From Mycolicibacterium mengxianglii (GTDB lineage Bacteria > Actinomycetota > Actinomycetes > Mycobacteriales > Mycobacteriaceae): a stretch of 64,000 nucleotides of DNA. The stretch is taken from the NCBI RefSeq assembly GCF_015710575.1, contig NZ_CP065373.1, positions 806,001 through 870,000 on the forward strand, given 5' to 3'. The notes under the pieces are model-generated. The model saw only the letters and a list, made by a program, of their open reading frames with translations. It had not been told where the DNA came from and ran no database searches. Positions within the stretch are counted from its first letter, which is position 1, and the number at the start of each line of letters is the position of its first letter. The translations under genes and the position numbers were made by a program. This document shows positions 1-9,357 of the stretch, in pieces.

Positions 1-1326
1 GACCAGCTCGGCGGCGCGCTCCGTGTCGAGCAGTGGCCCCAGCACGATGCGCAGGAAGCGATCCACCGCGGCGGGATCGACCTCGGAGAGAAGATGATCG
101 AGGGCGGCATCACGTGCCAACCCCACGAAATCCGACTCCGAGGCCAACTGCGCGGCGGTGGCCGCAGACGACATGGCCTGCGCCAGAGCCGGCAGTTCCC
201 GGGTGGGCTCGGCCACCCCGATCCGCAGGGCCCGCGGCAGTGGCGACGAGTAGAGCTGGGCGACCAGCTCGTCGGCGATGGAACCGGCGTCTCGGCGGCC
301 GTCGAAACGCACGATCGAGCGGTGCCGGCCATCCCGGATCTCCGACAGCACCGGGCGGTCGTCACGGTGCAATATCGCCGAGAGCTCGGCGACCTGGAGC
401 GGACCGTCGACGCTGAGGGCCACCACACCGACATACCAGCCGCCCGGGGTGAACCCGAGCTCCCGGGTGGCCCGCCGCAGCGCAGCTTCGGTGTCGGCCC
501 GCAGCGCTGCGGGCGTACTGGTGTTTTCGGCGAGGGCCATGAGCCGAAAGACCTCACGCAGGTGCTGGTCCGATCGGGTCAGCGGTCGCCACCGCAGCAG
601 TGCCAGTGCCAGTGATTCAGGTGCGCGGCGGCACACCGCACTGACCATCTGTAGGTCCACGCCCGCGCGCGGCAGCACCTCCAGGGTTGCGATGGTCACC
701 CCGGCCGACTCGATGGTCGCGACGTGGGCGTAGGTGCGCGGCCGGGCGCCGTCGACTTCGGCCGCGGCCAGCACTGCGCCGGAAGCCGAGCGCACCGAGA
801 TCGAGCAACCGCTGAGATCGCTCAGCGCCGAGACCATGTCGTCGAGATCGCCCTGTGCCGCCAGCACGCCGGCGAGCAGGTGGGTGACCTCGTCGTTGAA
901 ATGCAGGGCGCGTACCGACTCATTGACCAGACGGCTGTTGATGGCGCGGGTGACCTCGACGAACCGCACGACTTCGGTCAGCTCGATCAGGGGAAACCCG
1001 CGGATACTCGCCTGCTGCACCAGCGCCGCCGGGATCCTGCCGACGCGGGGCCGCTCGACGGCGAGGCCCGCAGCACCGGCCGCGGCCAGTGAGTCGATGT
1101 AATCATGCAGCTGCTCGGTGGTGGAGTCGCCCAGGATCACCCCGGCGACCAGCAGCAGTTCGCCCCCGCTGAGCAGTTCGCCGATGTCGAGCACTTCGCT
1201 GGTGTGCACCCAGCGGATCTCGGTGTCCAATCGGTCCCACCCGGCCAACACCTGTGGCCTGGCCGCGAATAGGGCCGGGTCGTCGAGAACGTCGCGCAGT
1301 GTCATCGACGACGGGGACGGCTGCAC
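1..1326 (-). CDS. PucR family transcriptional regulator (C-terminus beyond left edge)
   Basis: The minus strand is open without a stop from a GTG at 1326 to the window edge (442 codons visible). GTG 1326 is preceded by GAGGAG four bases upstream, so I prefer it over the in-frame ATG at 1305. The N-terminal ~125 residues look like the PucR purine-catabolism regulatory domain (segment with VLDIGELLSGGE and LLLVAGVILGD). A GGDEF-like middle domain follows. The C-terminal PucR-type helix-turn-helix would lie outside the window. It diverges from an NCS1 permease and an amidohydrolase, so it probably controls uptake and breakdown of a purine-like or cyclic-amide compound; the ligand is unknown. Confidence 0.85.
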   Translation of the reverse strand, partial: MQPSPSSMTLRDVLDDPALFAARPQVLAGWDRLDTEIRWVHTSEVLDIGELLSGGELLLVAGVILGDSTTEQLHDYIDSLAAAGAAGLAVERPRVGRIPAALVQQASIRGFPLIELTEVVRFVEVTRAINSRLVNESVRALHFNDEVTHLLAGVLAAQGDLDDMVSALSDLSGCSISVRSASGAVLAAAEVDGARPRTYAHVATIESAGVTIATLEVLPRAGVDLQMVSAVCRRAPESLALALLRWRPLTRSDQHLREVFRLMALAENTSTPAALRADTEAALRRATRELGFTPGGWYVGVVALSVDGPLQVAELSAILHRDDRPVLSEIRDGRHRSIVRFDGRRDAGSIADELVAQLYSSPLPRALRIGVAEPTRELPALAQAMSSAATAAQLASESDFVGLARDAALDHLLSEVDPAAVDRFLRIVLGPLLDTERAAELV

Positions 1327-1390
1327 GGGGCTCCTCACAGAAACGGTTGCGCGGGAGGTGAACAGAAGCTATACAAACTGGCACAAGTTA

Positions 1391-1405
1391 TAGACAAATT
1401 GTCTA
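1391..1405. promoter_or_regulatory. Palindromic operator candidate between pucR-like gene and permease
   Basis: Perfect inverted repeat TAGACAA-A-TTGTCTA (7-bp arms, 1-bp centre) inside an AT-rich stretch of the divergent intergenic region. It lies 65 bp upstream of the GTG of the PucR-type gene and 86 bp upstream of the permease ATG. The position suits an operator for the local regulator; the protein that binds it is inferred. Confidence 0.5.
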
Positions 1406-1491
1406 TCACCATGTTTACCCCGCCGGCCACAGGATGGACACACCGCGCATCGTCGCGCCGTGGTCTTCCGACTCGACAACTAGGAACTCCC

Positions 1492-2919
1492 ATGTCAGCT
1501 GTGACCGCCGGGGAATCTGGCCCCGGGACCGAGCGCCTCGAATCCGAACTCACCGTCATCCCCGAGTCCAGCAGGACCACCGACGTCCGCGGCCAGTTCT
1601 GGATCTGGGCGGGCGCCAACATCGCACCGATCAACTGGGTCCTGGGCGCACTGGGCGTCTCCATGGGTCTGGGGTTGTTCGAAACGATCGCCGTACTGGC
1701 AGTAGGCAACGCGATCGGCATGTCCGTGTTCGGACTGTTCGTCGTCATGGGACAGCGCACCGGTTTGACCGGAATGGTGCTGTCGCGGGCGGTCTTCGGG
1801 CGCCGCGGGGCCTACGTGCCCGCCGCCGTGCAGGCCCTGGTGTGCATGGGGTGGTGCGCGGTCAACACCTGGATCGTGCTGGACCTGGTGATGGCACTGC
1901 TGGGTCGCATCGGCGTGGTGGATCCCGATAACGCCGCCTACGGCCCGCGCATCGCGGTGGCCGCCATCATCATGGTCATCCAGGTGGTCATCGCCTGGTT
2001 CGGCTACCGGGTGATCGCGGCGTTCGAACGGTGGACGGTGCCCCCGACGGTCGCCATCCTGCTGGCCATGACCGTCGTGGCGTGGTTCGGTCTCGACGTC
2101 CAGTGGGGGTACGCCGGTGACGCGACACTGACTACGGGCCAGCACGTGGCCGCGCTGAGCGCAGTGATGACCGCCATCGGGATCGGTTGGGGTATCACGT
2201 GGTTGGGGTATGCCGGCGACTACTCCCGCTTCGTCTCGACCTCCGTTCCGTCGCGCAAGCTGTTCTTGGCCAGCGCGCTCGGGCAGTTCATCCCGGTGCT
2301 GTGGCTGGGGGCTCTCGGCGCCACTCTGGCCACATTGAGCTCGTCCACTGACCCCGGCGAGATCATCGTCGACGCCTACGGCGCGCTGGCCATCCCGGTG
2401 CTGCTGTTGGTGGTGCACGGCCCGTTGGCCACCAACATCCTCAACATCTACACCTGCACGGTCTCCACCCAGGCACTCGACATCCGCATCGACCGGCGAG
2501 TGCTCAATGTCGTCATCGGTGTCGTGGCGATGGCAGTGGTGGTGCTGTTCGTGATCAACGGCGACTTCGCCTCCACCATCGATGCCTGGCTGGTCGGCAT
2601 CGTCGGCTGGCTGTCCCCGTGGGCCGCGGTCATGCTGGTGCACTGGTTCGTCATCGCGCGCCAGCAGGTCGACGCCGAGGCGCTCGTCGCCCCGCCGAGT
2701 GCCGGGCTGCTGCCGACGGTACGGCCGACTGCACTCGCCGCGCTGGCCATCGGAATCGTCTTCACCTGGATGTTCATGTACGGGATGATCCCGCTGCTGC
2801 AAGGGCCGATCGCCAACGCCATGGGCGGGGTCGATCTGTCATGGCTGGCCGGTGGCCTCGCGGCCGGGCTGAGTTACCTTGCGCTGGAGTCTGTTCGCAG
2901 CCGCCAGGTGCAGCGGTGA
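1492..2919 (+). CDS. NCS1-family purine/cytosine-type permease
   Basis: 475-residue polytopic membrane protein with about 12 hydrophobic segments, beginning after a ~40-residue hydrophilic N-terminus. It resembles the NCS1 nucleobase:cation symporters (CodB, allantoin and hydantoin permeases): the early segment FWIWAGANIAPINWVLGALG and the later segment GYAGDYSRFV are typical. ATG 1492 is chosen because AGGA sits six bases upstream; the frame is open back to a TTG at 1399, but that start would consume the promoter and palindrome. Its stop overlaps the GTG of the amidohydrolase by 4 bp, so the two are translationally coupled. Substrate unproven. Confidence 0.88.
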   Translation: MSAVTAGESGPGTERLESELTVIPESSRTTDVRGQFWIWAGANIAPINWVLGALGVSMGLGLFETIAVLAVGNAIGMSVFGLFVVMGQRTGLTGMVLSRAVFGRRGAYVPAAVQALVCMGWCAVNTWIVLDLVMALLGRIGVVDPDNAAYGPRIAVAAIIMVIQVVIAWFGYRVIAAFERWTVPPTVAILLAMTVVAWFGLDVQWGYAGDATLTTGQHVAALSAVMTAIGIGWGITWLGYAGDYSRFVSTSVPSRKLFLASALGQFIPVLWLGALGATLATLSSSTDPGEIIVDAYGALAIPVLLLVVHGPLATNILNIYTCTVSTQALDIRIDRRVLNVVIGVVAMAVVVLFVINGDFASTIDAWLVGIVGWLSPWAAVMLVHWFVIARQQVDAEALVAPPSAGLLPTVRPTALAALAIGIVFTWMFMYGMIPLLQGPIANAMGGVDLSWLAGGLAAGLSYLALESVRSRQVQR

Positions 2920-4442
2920 GTGTCGGCTATCTGATCGAGGACGCGACAGTCCTCACCATGGACTCCACCACCGGGGCGAGCCCTGTCACCCGGTCGATCC
3001 GAGTGCGTGACGGTGAAATCGTCGATATTTCAGGGGCTCTGGAGCGTCTCGACGGCGACACCGTGCTCAGCGGGCGGGACCGGCTGGTGGTGCCGGGATA
3101 CGTCAACGCCCACACCCATTCGTGGGAAGGACTGTTCCGGGCACGCCTGGACAATCTTCCGTTGGAACACTGGATGTTGCTGTCGTACCCCGTGCTGGGG
3201 CTGGCCCCCCTGTCGCCGGATCTCATCCGGCTGCGCTCGCAACTGGTGGCCATCGAATCACTGCGCAACGGAGTCACCACATTGGTCGACGACGTCCTCG
3301 AGATCCCCGGCCAGACCGAGGATCAACTCGCCGCGGTGTTCGAGGCCTATCGCGATATCGGCATCCGGGCCAATATCTCCGGCCACGTCATGGATCGCCC
3401 GTTCGTCGACCACTTCCCGTTCCTGGCCGACGCACTCGAGCCGGACCTGCGCCGCGAACTCGATGCCCTGGCGGTGCTCGGCGGTGACGAATACCTGGCC
3501 TACGCCCGCGCCGCCGCCGAACGCTACCGCGACTACGCCGACGGACGGCTACGGTTCATGCTGGGACCGTCTGCGCCGCAACGCTGCACACCGGAGATGT
3601 TGGTCGGAATCGACGACATCGCCAAGGATCACGACCTCGAGTTCCACATCCACGTGTTGGAGACGCGGACCCAGGCGGTGACCGCCGGGGAGTTCTACGG
3701 CAAGACCATGGTCGAGTACCTGCACGCGTTGGGGGTGCTGGGCGAGCGGGTCACGATGGCGCACGGCATCTGGGTGACCGATTCCGATGTGGCTGTTCTC
3801 GCCGACACCGGCACGTCGGTCTCACACAACCCCATTTCGAATCTCAAGCTCGGTTCGGGCATCGCCCCGTGGCGCAAGTACCTCGACAGCGGAGTGAACC
3901 TGGGCATCGGCACCGACGGCATGTCCAGCAGCGATACCGCACGGATGTCGGAGGCCGTCAAGGCCGCTGCGCTGCTGCACAAGGTCACCGGGCCCGACTA
4001 CCGGCAGTGGCCGACCGCACAGGAGGTACTGACTGCCGGTACCCTCGGCGGCGCACGTTCAGCCAGACTGGGCGACACGGTGGGCAGCATCGAGGTGGGC
4101 AAGCGGGCCGATCTGGTGTTCTACGACATGAACTCGCTGGCGTTCACGCCACGCAACAAGCCCGAATTGCACCTGGTGTACTCGGAGAATGGATCGTCGA
4201 TCGAGACGGTGATGGTCGACGGACGAATTGTGCTGCAGGACGGGCATTTGACGTCGATCGACGAGCGTGCGGTGCTTGACGAGCTGCAGGCACGCGGTCC
4301 CGAACTCCGGCAGTGGCAGGACCAGCTGGAGACCCTGAACCGGGCATTGTTACCGGCCTTCGACCGCCAGTACACCGCCGCGATGAATCGTGGTGTGGCA
4401 GTTGATCGTTACAGCGGACGAGGGGAGTGCTGGCTCAACTAG
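2916..4442 (+). CDS. ATZ/TRZ-type amidohydrolase (metal-dependent deaminase/hydrolase)
   Basis: 508 residues. Amidohydrolase-superfamily metal ligands are visible in order: NAHTHS (His66, His68), FHIHVLET, MAHGIWV and IGTDG. The overall form is that of guanine deaminase, chlorohydrolase and TRZ/ATZ enzymes, which hydrolyse C-N bonds of heterocycles. The GTG start overlaps the permease stop (GTGA). The last 8 bp overlap the convergent desaturase gene. With the PucR regulator and NCS1 permease it forms an uptake-plus-hydrolysis unit for a purine, pyrimidine or related ring; which one cannot be read from sequence. Confidence 0.87.
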   Translation: MSVGYLIEDATVLTMDSTTGASPVTRSIRVRDGEIVDISGALERLDGDTVLSGRDRLVVPGYVNAHTHSWEGLFRARLDNLPLEHWMLLSYPVLGLAPLSPDLIRLRSQLVAIESLRNGVTTLVDDVLEIPGQTEDQLAAVFEAYRDIGIRANISGHVMDRPFVDHFPFLADALEPDLRRELDALAVLGGDEYLAYARAAAERYRDYADGRLRFMLGPSAPQRCTPEMLVGIDDIAKDHDLEFHIHVLETRTQAVTAGEFYGKTMVEYLHALGVLGERVTMAHGIWVTDSDVAVLADTGTSVSHNPISNLKLGSGIAPWRKYLDSGVNLGIGTDGMSSSDTARMSEAVKAAALLHKVTGPDYRQWPTAQEVLTAGTLGGARSARLGDTVGSIEVGKRADLVFYDMNSLAFTPRNKPELHLVYSENGSSIETVMVDGRIVLQDGHLTSIDERAVLDELQARGPELRQWQDQLETLNRALLPAFDRQYTAAMNRGVAVDRYSGRGECWLN

Positions 4443-5739
4443 CAGTCGCTGCCGGGGCGGGGGCCGTTCGAGCAGCGGCGAGGCGTCGCAGCGCACGCCG
4501 GCGCCACGTCCGCTGTGCTGCCAGTTCCTTGGTCGCGGTGCTCAGACCGGTGCGCGGCGCGCCCGACGCCCGTGGGCCGAACACCCGCGGGTGGGCTTTC
4601 TCAGCACGGAATCTGAGCTCGGAGGCGGTCTCTGGTGCGTCATCGGAGGTCGCACGCAGAAAGCGGTCCGGCAAGGACAGCTTGCAGATGGTGCGGACAG
4701 TGTGCCAGAACTGCCGGTACAGCGGCCCGGTCGTGTAGGGCAGGTCGTACTCAGCCAGCACGGCTCGAACGCGCACCGCGATCTCGGGGTATCTGTTGCT
4801 GGGCAGGTCGGGGAAGAGGTGGTGCTCGATCTGGTAGCAGAGATTGCCGCTCATGAACGCCATCACCGGCCCGGCGTTGAAGTTGGCGGTGCCGAGCAGT
4901 TGCCGCAAGTACCACTCCGGCTTCGTCTCGTTCTCCAGAGCTTGCGCAGTGAATTTCTCCGCGCCATCGGCGAAGTGGCCGCAGACGATCACGATATAGG
5001 CCCAGGCGTTGCGAATCATGTTGGCGATTAAGTTCGCCCAGAACGTTCGAAGCCAGCGGCGGCCGCTGAGCGCGGGAAAGAACGCGTAGTCCTTGGCGAC
5101 CTGGCGGGCCATTTTGTGCAGCATCGCCCGTTTGAGCTCGGCCTTGCCTTCTTCGGTCTGCTGATGTTCCTGCTCGGCGTAGAGATCGTGTAGAGCGATA
5201 CCCCATTCGAACGCCACAGCCAGCAGCGCAGCCCGCAGTGGGGCGAACAAGTAGTCCAGCTTCCATTCCTGATCGCGGCTGACCCGGAGCACGCCGTAAC
5301 CCAGGTCGTCGTCGACGCCGATGACATTGGTGAACACATGGTGGCGGTAGTTGTGCGAATACCGCCACTGCGACGACGGCCCCGCCATGTCCCACTCCCA
5401 GGTGTTGGAGTGGATCTCCGGATCGTTCATCCAGTCCCACTGCCCGTGGCCGATGTTGTGGGCGAGTTCCATGTTCTCGATGCACTTCGCCGCGACCAGC
5501 GTCGCAGTGCCCAGTGCCCACCCGGTTCGGCTTCGGCTGCGCAGAATCGTCAGACGTCCGGCGATCTCCAGGCAGCGCTGAAAGGTGATGGCACGCTTGA
5601 TGTATGCCCGGTCGCGAGCCCCCAGCGACGCCTCGATGTCGCTTCGGATCTCATCGAAGGCGTCAGCGATGGCCGTGATGTCGTCGTCATGGAGATGCGC
5701 ATACTCAGCTATCTCGGTGATCGCCACTGTGCCCCACAT
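4435..5739 (-). CDS. Membrane fatty-acid (acyl-CoA) desaturase, DesA3-like
   Basis: 434 residues with the three histidine boxes of di-iron membrane desaturases: HNIGHG, HNYRHH and, near the C-terminus, QIEHHLF. The N-terminus (AITEIAEYAHLHDDDI) resembles mycobacterial DesA3, the stearoyl-CoA delta-9 desaturase. GTG at 5727 (fifth codon) is an alternative start and fits the DesA3 N-terminus better. The last ~60 residues are Ala/Arg-rich and variable. The product should sit in the cytoplasmic membrane and introduce a double bond in acyl-CoA using a reductase partner; none is adjacent. Position of desaturation is inferred from family only. Confidence 0.88.
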   Translation of the reverse strand: MWGTVAITEIAEYAHLHDDDITAIADAFDEIRSDIEASLGARDRAYIKRAITFQRCLEIAGRLTILRSRSRTGWALGTATLVAAKCIENMELAHNIGHGQWDWMNDPEIHSNTWEWDMAGPSSQWRYSHNYRHHVFTNVIGVDDDLGYGVLRVSRDQEWKLDYLFAPLRAALLAVAFEWGIALHDLYAEQEHQQTEEGKAELKRAMLHKMARQVAKDYAFFPALSGRRWLRTFWANLIANMIRNAWAYIVIVCGHFADGAEKFTAQALENETKPEWYLRQLLGTANFNAGPVMAFMSGNLCYQIEHHLFPDLPSNRYPEIAVRVRAVLAEYDLPYTTGPLYRQFWHTVRTICKLSLPDRFLRATSDDAPETASELRFRAEKAHPRVFGPRASGAPRTGLSTATKELAAQRTWRRRALRRLAAARTAPAPAATAS

Positions 5740-5891
5740 CTGGTCGAGTCGGAGGAATGGCCTGGGTGCGGGATGAAGCGTTGACGAACAACGCAGGGTC
5801 CCCCGTCCCTTCAGCCATGCGAATCTTCACTGGACGTCCACAATATCTGAGTCCGCTCCGGGTGGCCTGGTCATGTAGTCGGGCTAACGCT

Positions 5892-6911
5892 TCAGCGGCC
5901 GAGGTAACGCTGCAGGCGTCGGAGCGCCGCGGGCGACGGGTTGCGTTCGCTGGGTGCGACGGCCGCACTCAGGCGACTGCGGACATCCTCCATGTCGAGA
6001 TGCATGCCGATCGCCACCAGGGTGTTCGCCGCGGTACCGGTGTCGCCGCGGCGCAGGTGTACCGACGGGCCCACCACATTGACCACATATGCCCTGGTGC
6101 GGGAACGATGGCGGACCGCGACGGTGCCCTTGAGCCGATACACCCCGGCGGGTGGGCTTTCGAGCATGTCAAGGACGGCATCGGGGTCGACGTCCCCGGC
6201 GCTCGTCACGGTCACCGAATCAGCGTGGACGTGGTGATGCGGGGTCTCGTCGGGCTCCGTCAGATCGAACAGGGCATCGCGGAACGAGAGCTGGCCGTAC
6301 TCGTCCCGGGCCGCAGCCACGTCATAGAGCAGCGCGGGGTCGATGCGTCCGCCGACGGCGCCGACCACCTGTGCACGTGGGTTCCGTTGATGCACACGCT
6401 GTTCGATTCTGCGGACCGTGGTCTCGCGGTCGGACTCCGGCAGCTGGTCGAGCTTGTTCACCACGACCAGCGTCGCTGCGCCGTAACGCGCCGGTGGCAC
6501 CACCCCGTCGTCGACCTTCTCGAAGTGGGTCGCCGCGTCCACCACATCGATGACGCCGCCGTCGCGCACACCCTCCACCCCGCTGAAACCGACCATTCGC
6601 GCCAGCGAAACCGGATCCGCGAGCCCGCTGGCCTCGATGATGATGGCGTCGAGCCGCAGTTTCGGGTCCGCGAGCCGGGCCAGGGCGGCGTCGAGTTCAC
6701 CGTCGTCGGGCAGGCAGCAGATGCAGCCCCCGGCGATCGAGGCGGGCTCGTCGACCTGGCCGCTGACCAATCCGGCGTCGACATTGATATCGCCGAAATC
6801 GTTGACCACCACCCCGATCCGGGCATGGGGAGTCCGCAGCACGTGATTGAGCAGACTGGTCTTGCCTGCGCCTAGATAGCCCGTGACGGCGATGACGGGA
6901 ATCGATCCCAC
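5892..6911 (-). CDS. CobW/COG0523-family G3E GTPase (metal chaperone type)
   Basis: 339 residues. Walker A motif GYLGAGKT lies near residue 10, the family metal-binding motif GCICC near residue 62 and the guanine motif NKLD near residue 153. A His-containing linker (PHHHVHAD) precedes a C-terminal CobW_C domain. COG0523 members load Zn, Co or Ni into client proteins. There is no cobalamin or obvious zinc-regulon neighbour here, so the metal is undefined. ATG 6911 diverges from the thioesterase gene. The 150 bp between its stop and the desaturase start holds no gene I can support. Confidence 0.88.
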   Translation of the reverse strand: MGSIPVIAVTGYLGAGKTSLLNHVLRTPHARIGVVVNDFGDINVDAGLVSGQVDEPASIAGGCICCLPDDGELDAALARLADPKLRLDAIIIEASGLADPVSLARMVGFSGVEGVRDGGVIDVVDAATHFEKVDDGVVPPARYGAATLVVVNKLDQLPESDRETTVRRIEQRVHQRNPRAQVVGAVGGRIDPALLYDVAAARDEYGQLSFRDALFDLTEPDETPHHHVHADSVTVTSAGDVDPDAVLDMLESPPAGVYRLKGTVAVRHRSRTRAYVVNVVGPSVHLRRGDTGTAANTLVAIGMHLDMEDVRSRLSAAVAPSERNPSPAALRRLQRYLGR

Positions 6912-7003
6912 ACGTGTCCTCCGCGATCCGTTGTCAGGGCTCCGGGCACTGTACCGCCGAACCGCTGACCGGGGGGCGCGCGGTGCTGTGCGACGATGCG
7001 CTG

Positions 7004-7816
7004 ATGAGCCAGCGTCCCGCCCACTTCGCTCGTACCGACGAGGATGGTTATCTGCCGACCGAGTACGCCCAGAGCCACTGGGGCGAGGACCACCTCAACG
7101 GCCCGGCGGTGGTGGGTCTGGCCGCGTACATCCTGGAGACCTCGTACGGCCTGCCGGACTTCCTGCCCGCCCGCCTCACAGTGGACCTGTTCAAGGCGGC
7201 CAGGGGGGTGCCGACGACGACGAAGACCGCGTTGGTGCGCGACGGCCGGCGGGTGCGCAATTCCGAGTGTGAACTGGTGCAGGACGGGGTGACCGTGGCC
7301 AGGGCGACGCTGGTGCAGTACCGCCTGGCAGAAGCCCCCCGTGGCGCCGAGTGGATCCGTCCGTCCGATTTCGCGCGGCCCTCGGAACTCGATGAGTCGC
7401 GCGGTATCAATATCGGCAGCGACGGGCGGGGATGGACATCTTCGATCGCCGATCACCAGAACACCGCGCGCAAGCGGTGCTTCAACCGGACCATCGATGT
7501 TGTTGACGGCCAGGGCAATACCGCGTTTGTACGCGCCGTGATGGCCGCTGAGGGCACCAGCCTGGTCTCCAACCTGGGCACCGCGGGTGTCGGTTACATC
7601 AACGGCGACCTCACCGTTGCGCTGTCCCGGTTGCCCGACGATGAGTGGATCGGGGTGGAAGCGGATTCGCACTGGGCCGACAATGGAATCTCGGTGGGTT
7701 CGGCCACGTTGTTCGACCGCCGCGGCGCCTTCGGAACCGGATTGGTGACAGCGGTGAGCAATCCGGCCGCTCAGATCGACTTCACCGACGACCCGTTCCC
7801 GACCAGGACGCGCTGA
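7004..7816 (+). CDS. Thioesterase-like (TesB-type hotdog) protein
   Basis: 270 residues from ATG 7004; the frame is open to a GTG at 6914, but homologue-like sequence begins at MSQRPAHFARTDEDGYLPTE. The layout is a double-hotdog acyl-CoA thioesterase: an N-terminal half around WGEDHLNGPAVVGL and a C-terminal half with YINGDLTVALSRLP, where the Gln/Asp/Asn catalytic region of TesB proteins would lie. It would hydrolyse acyl-CoA in the cytoplasm. The next gene starts 6 bp after its stop, suggesting co-transcription with the amidase. Confidence 0.72.
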   Translation: MSQRPAHFARTDEDGYLPTEYAQSHWGEDHLNGPAVVGLAAYILETSYGLPDFLPARLTVDLFKAARGVPTTTKTALVRDGRRVRNSECELVQDGVTVARATLVQYRLAEAPRGAEWIRPSDFARPSELDESRGINIGSDGRGWTSSIADHQNTARKRCFNRTIDVVDGQGNTAFVRAVMAAEGTSLVSNLGTAGVGYINGDLTVALSRLPDDEWIGVEADSHWADNGISVGSATLFDRRGAFGTGLVTAVSNPAAQIDFTDDPFPTRTR

Positions 7817-7822
7817 CCCCGC

Positions 7823-8641
7823 GTGCCCGACGCCCGACGTTGGACCGGCGACCCGGTCTGGCTCGCGGAGGTGCTGCGCGCTGAGGGCGTCAATCTGGTG
7901 GAATTCCCGGGCTGGCGCCAGCGCGGACACGGCGACTTCCTGGACATCCGCGGGGTGATGGTGCACCACACCGGGGCCGACGACGTCGCTGCAGCCAGCA
8001 TCGCCGAGGGCCGCAGCGACCTGGCCGGGCCGCTGTCGCAGCTGCACATCGCCCGCGACGGCGCCGTGACCGTCGTTGCCGCGGGAGTGTCCTGGCACGC
8101 CGGACTCGGGGCGTGCCAATGGTTGCCCGTCAACATGGGCAACTGGCACACCATCGGCATCGAGTGCGCCAACAACGGCACGGCACCGGATGCCCCGCAT
8201 CGCCAGAACTGGCCGGACGCACAGTATTTCGCGCTGGTCCGCTGCTGCGCGGCCATCAACCGACGACTCGGGCAATCCGCGAGCCGCACCATCGGACACA
8301 AGGAGTACGCCGGCCGCGTGCAGGGCAAATGGGACCCGGGAGCCATCGACATGGACGTACTCCGCGCCGACATCCAGGCCAGGATCGGCACGCAGCCGGC
8401 CCGCGGGTACGCCGACGTTTTGCTGTACCGCGGCAGCACCGGCCCACAGGTGCGCGAATTGCAGCGCCGGCTCAAAGCCGCCTACGTGCAGTACGCCGGG
8501 CACCTCCGGATCGACGGTATCTTCGGCCCGCTGACCGAGGCCGCGGTCAAGGAGTTTCAGCGGCGCACCCCGGGCCTGGAGGTCGACGGGATCATCGGTC
8601 CGGCCACCGCCGAGGCTATGCGGTTGCGGCTGCTCGACTGA
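7823..8641 (+). CDS. N-acetylmuramoyl-L-alanine amidase with peptidoglycan-binding domain
   Basis: 272 residues. An amidase_2 (PGRP-like, zinc) domain spans roughly 35-190: VMVHHTG carries the first Zn His, WHAG the central His, and IGHKEYAG followed by KWDPG supplies the C-terminal His, Lys and Asp. A PG_binding_1 domain follows at about 200-272 (repeated VDGIIGPAT-like element). It cleaves the MurNAc-L-Ala bond of peptidoglycan. No signal peptide is visible from the GTG start, which is unusual for a wall hydrolase; phage-endolysin-like and Rv3594-like mycobacterial proteins share this design. It follows the thioesterase by 6 bp. Confidence 0.85.
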   Translation: MPDARRWTGDPVWLAEVLRAEGVNLVEFPGWRQRGHGDFLDIRGVMVHHTGADDVAAASIAEGRSDLAGPLSQLHIARDGAVTVVAAGVSWHAGLGACQWLPVNMGNWHTIGIECANNGTAPDAPHRQNWPDAQYFALVRCCAAINRRLGQSASRTIGHKEYAGRVQGKWDPGAIDMDVLRADIQARIGTQPARGYADVLLYRGSTGPQVRELQRRLKAAYVQYAGHLRIDGIFGPLTEAAVKEFQRRTPGLEVDGIIGPATAEAMRLRLLD

Positions 8642-8675
8642 GGCGGTTTCCGTCCGCACTTTGCGACACAACCGG

Positions 8676-8969
8676 TCATCGTGCGCAGTTCAGCGACACC
8701 GTGACGGTGCGGCGTTGGAAGTCGAACGGGTTGTGGGAGTCGCGATCAAAGATGATGTGAGAACGCCGCACTCGTGCGTTGCGGATGCCGGTCACCTCGC
8801 ACTCGCTGAGCGGTGCGCTGCCGATCCGGTCGACTTTGACGTCAAAGCCCTGCGCTTCGAGTTGTCCGATGGTGACGGCCGCGGACTCGGCAGCTACAGC
8901 CGACGGGGCCAGCAGCAGACCTGCGGCGGCAGCTGTCGCGACGCCGGTGGCGATGAGGTACTTGTTCAT
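8676..8969 (-). CDS. Small secreted protein, paralogue of the protein at 14356-14658
   Basis: 97 residues from ATG 8969 (GGG-rich ribosome site just upstream). It has a clear Sec signal peptide: MNK, then a hydrophobic Ala/Leu segment ending SAVAA. The mature part contains IGQLEAQGFDVKVDRIGSAPL and a C-terminal VSLNC. Two Cys residues (PLSEC, SLNC) could form a disulfide. The same pattern recurs in the 100-residue protein at 14356-14658. I recognise this as a common mycobacterial secreted-protein pattern without assigned function. Confidence 0.8.
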   Translation of the reverse strand: MNKYLIATGVATAAAAGLLLAPSAVAAESAAVTIGQLEAQGFDVKVDRIGSAPLSECEVTGIRNARVRRSHIIFDRDSHNPFDFQRRTVTVSLNCAR

Positions 8970-9135
8970 GGTGAAACCCTTTGTGCGGGAGCCGGTTGCC
9001 GACCCTGGTTTGATGACGCTGTGGGACGACTCCAATGCTGTCGCGACAGCGGGCCCCGCACTTGGAGGCCGGGTGGAGATTGGCTGGAGATGGGCAGTAG
9101 CTACGTGGCACGAACGTCGAGGTGCGGCGGCCTGG

Positions 9136-9342
9136 TTAGGGGTGGTCACCGGACCGGCGGGCGGCGCGCAGTGCGCGCACACCGGCGATCCCCACCGATA
9201 GTCCGACGCTGAGGGCGAAGACCGCCAGGATCGCGTGCCGGGGGTGCTGCGAGCTGAAAAACGCCCACAGCTGCAGCCCACCCGCGACGAGCGCGAGGGC
9301 CGCGAACACCAGCGCCGCTATCGGAAGCTTCTTGTCTGCCAT
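9136..9342 (-). CDS. Small two-TM membrane protein, unknown function
   Basis: 68 residues with a basic N-terminus (MADKKLP), two hydrophobic helices (about 8-28 and 38-56) and a basic C-terminus (RALRAARRSGDHP). It starts 15 bp after the stop of the DUF427 gene on the same strand, so it is probably the last gene of the LLM-oxidoreductase/DUF427 operon. Base composition matches the neighbours. No family recognised. Confidence 0.65.
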   Translation of the reverse strand: MADKKLPIAALVFAALALVAGGLQLWAFFSSQHPRHAILAVFALSVGLSVGIAGVRALRAARRSGDHP

Positions 9343-9357
9343 GGGCTGGGGCGCGGG

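Noticed and set aside
33..733. Several plus-strand open frames at the left edge
   Set aside because: They lie opposite the PucR-type gene, give Arg/Pro-rich nonsense and contradict the clear domain text on the minus strand, which is open to the window edge.
1399..1491. TTG start extending the permease by 31 residues
   Set aside because: The extension would start inside the palindromic operator, has no family resemblance, and ATG 1492 has a good ribosome site.
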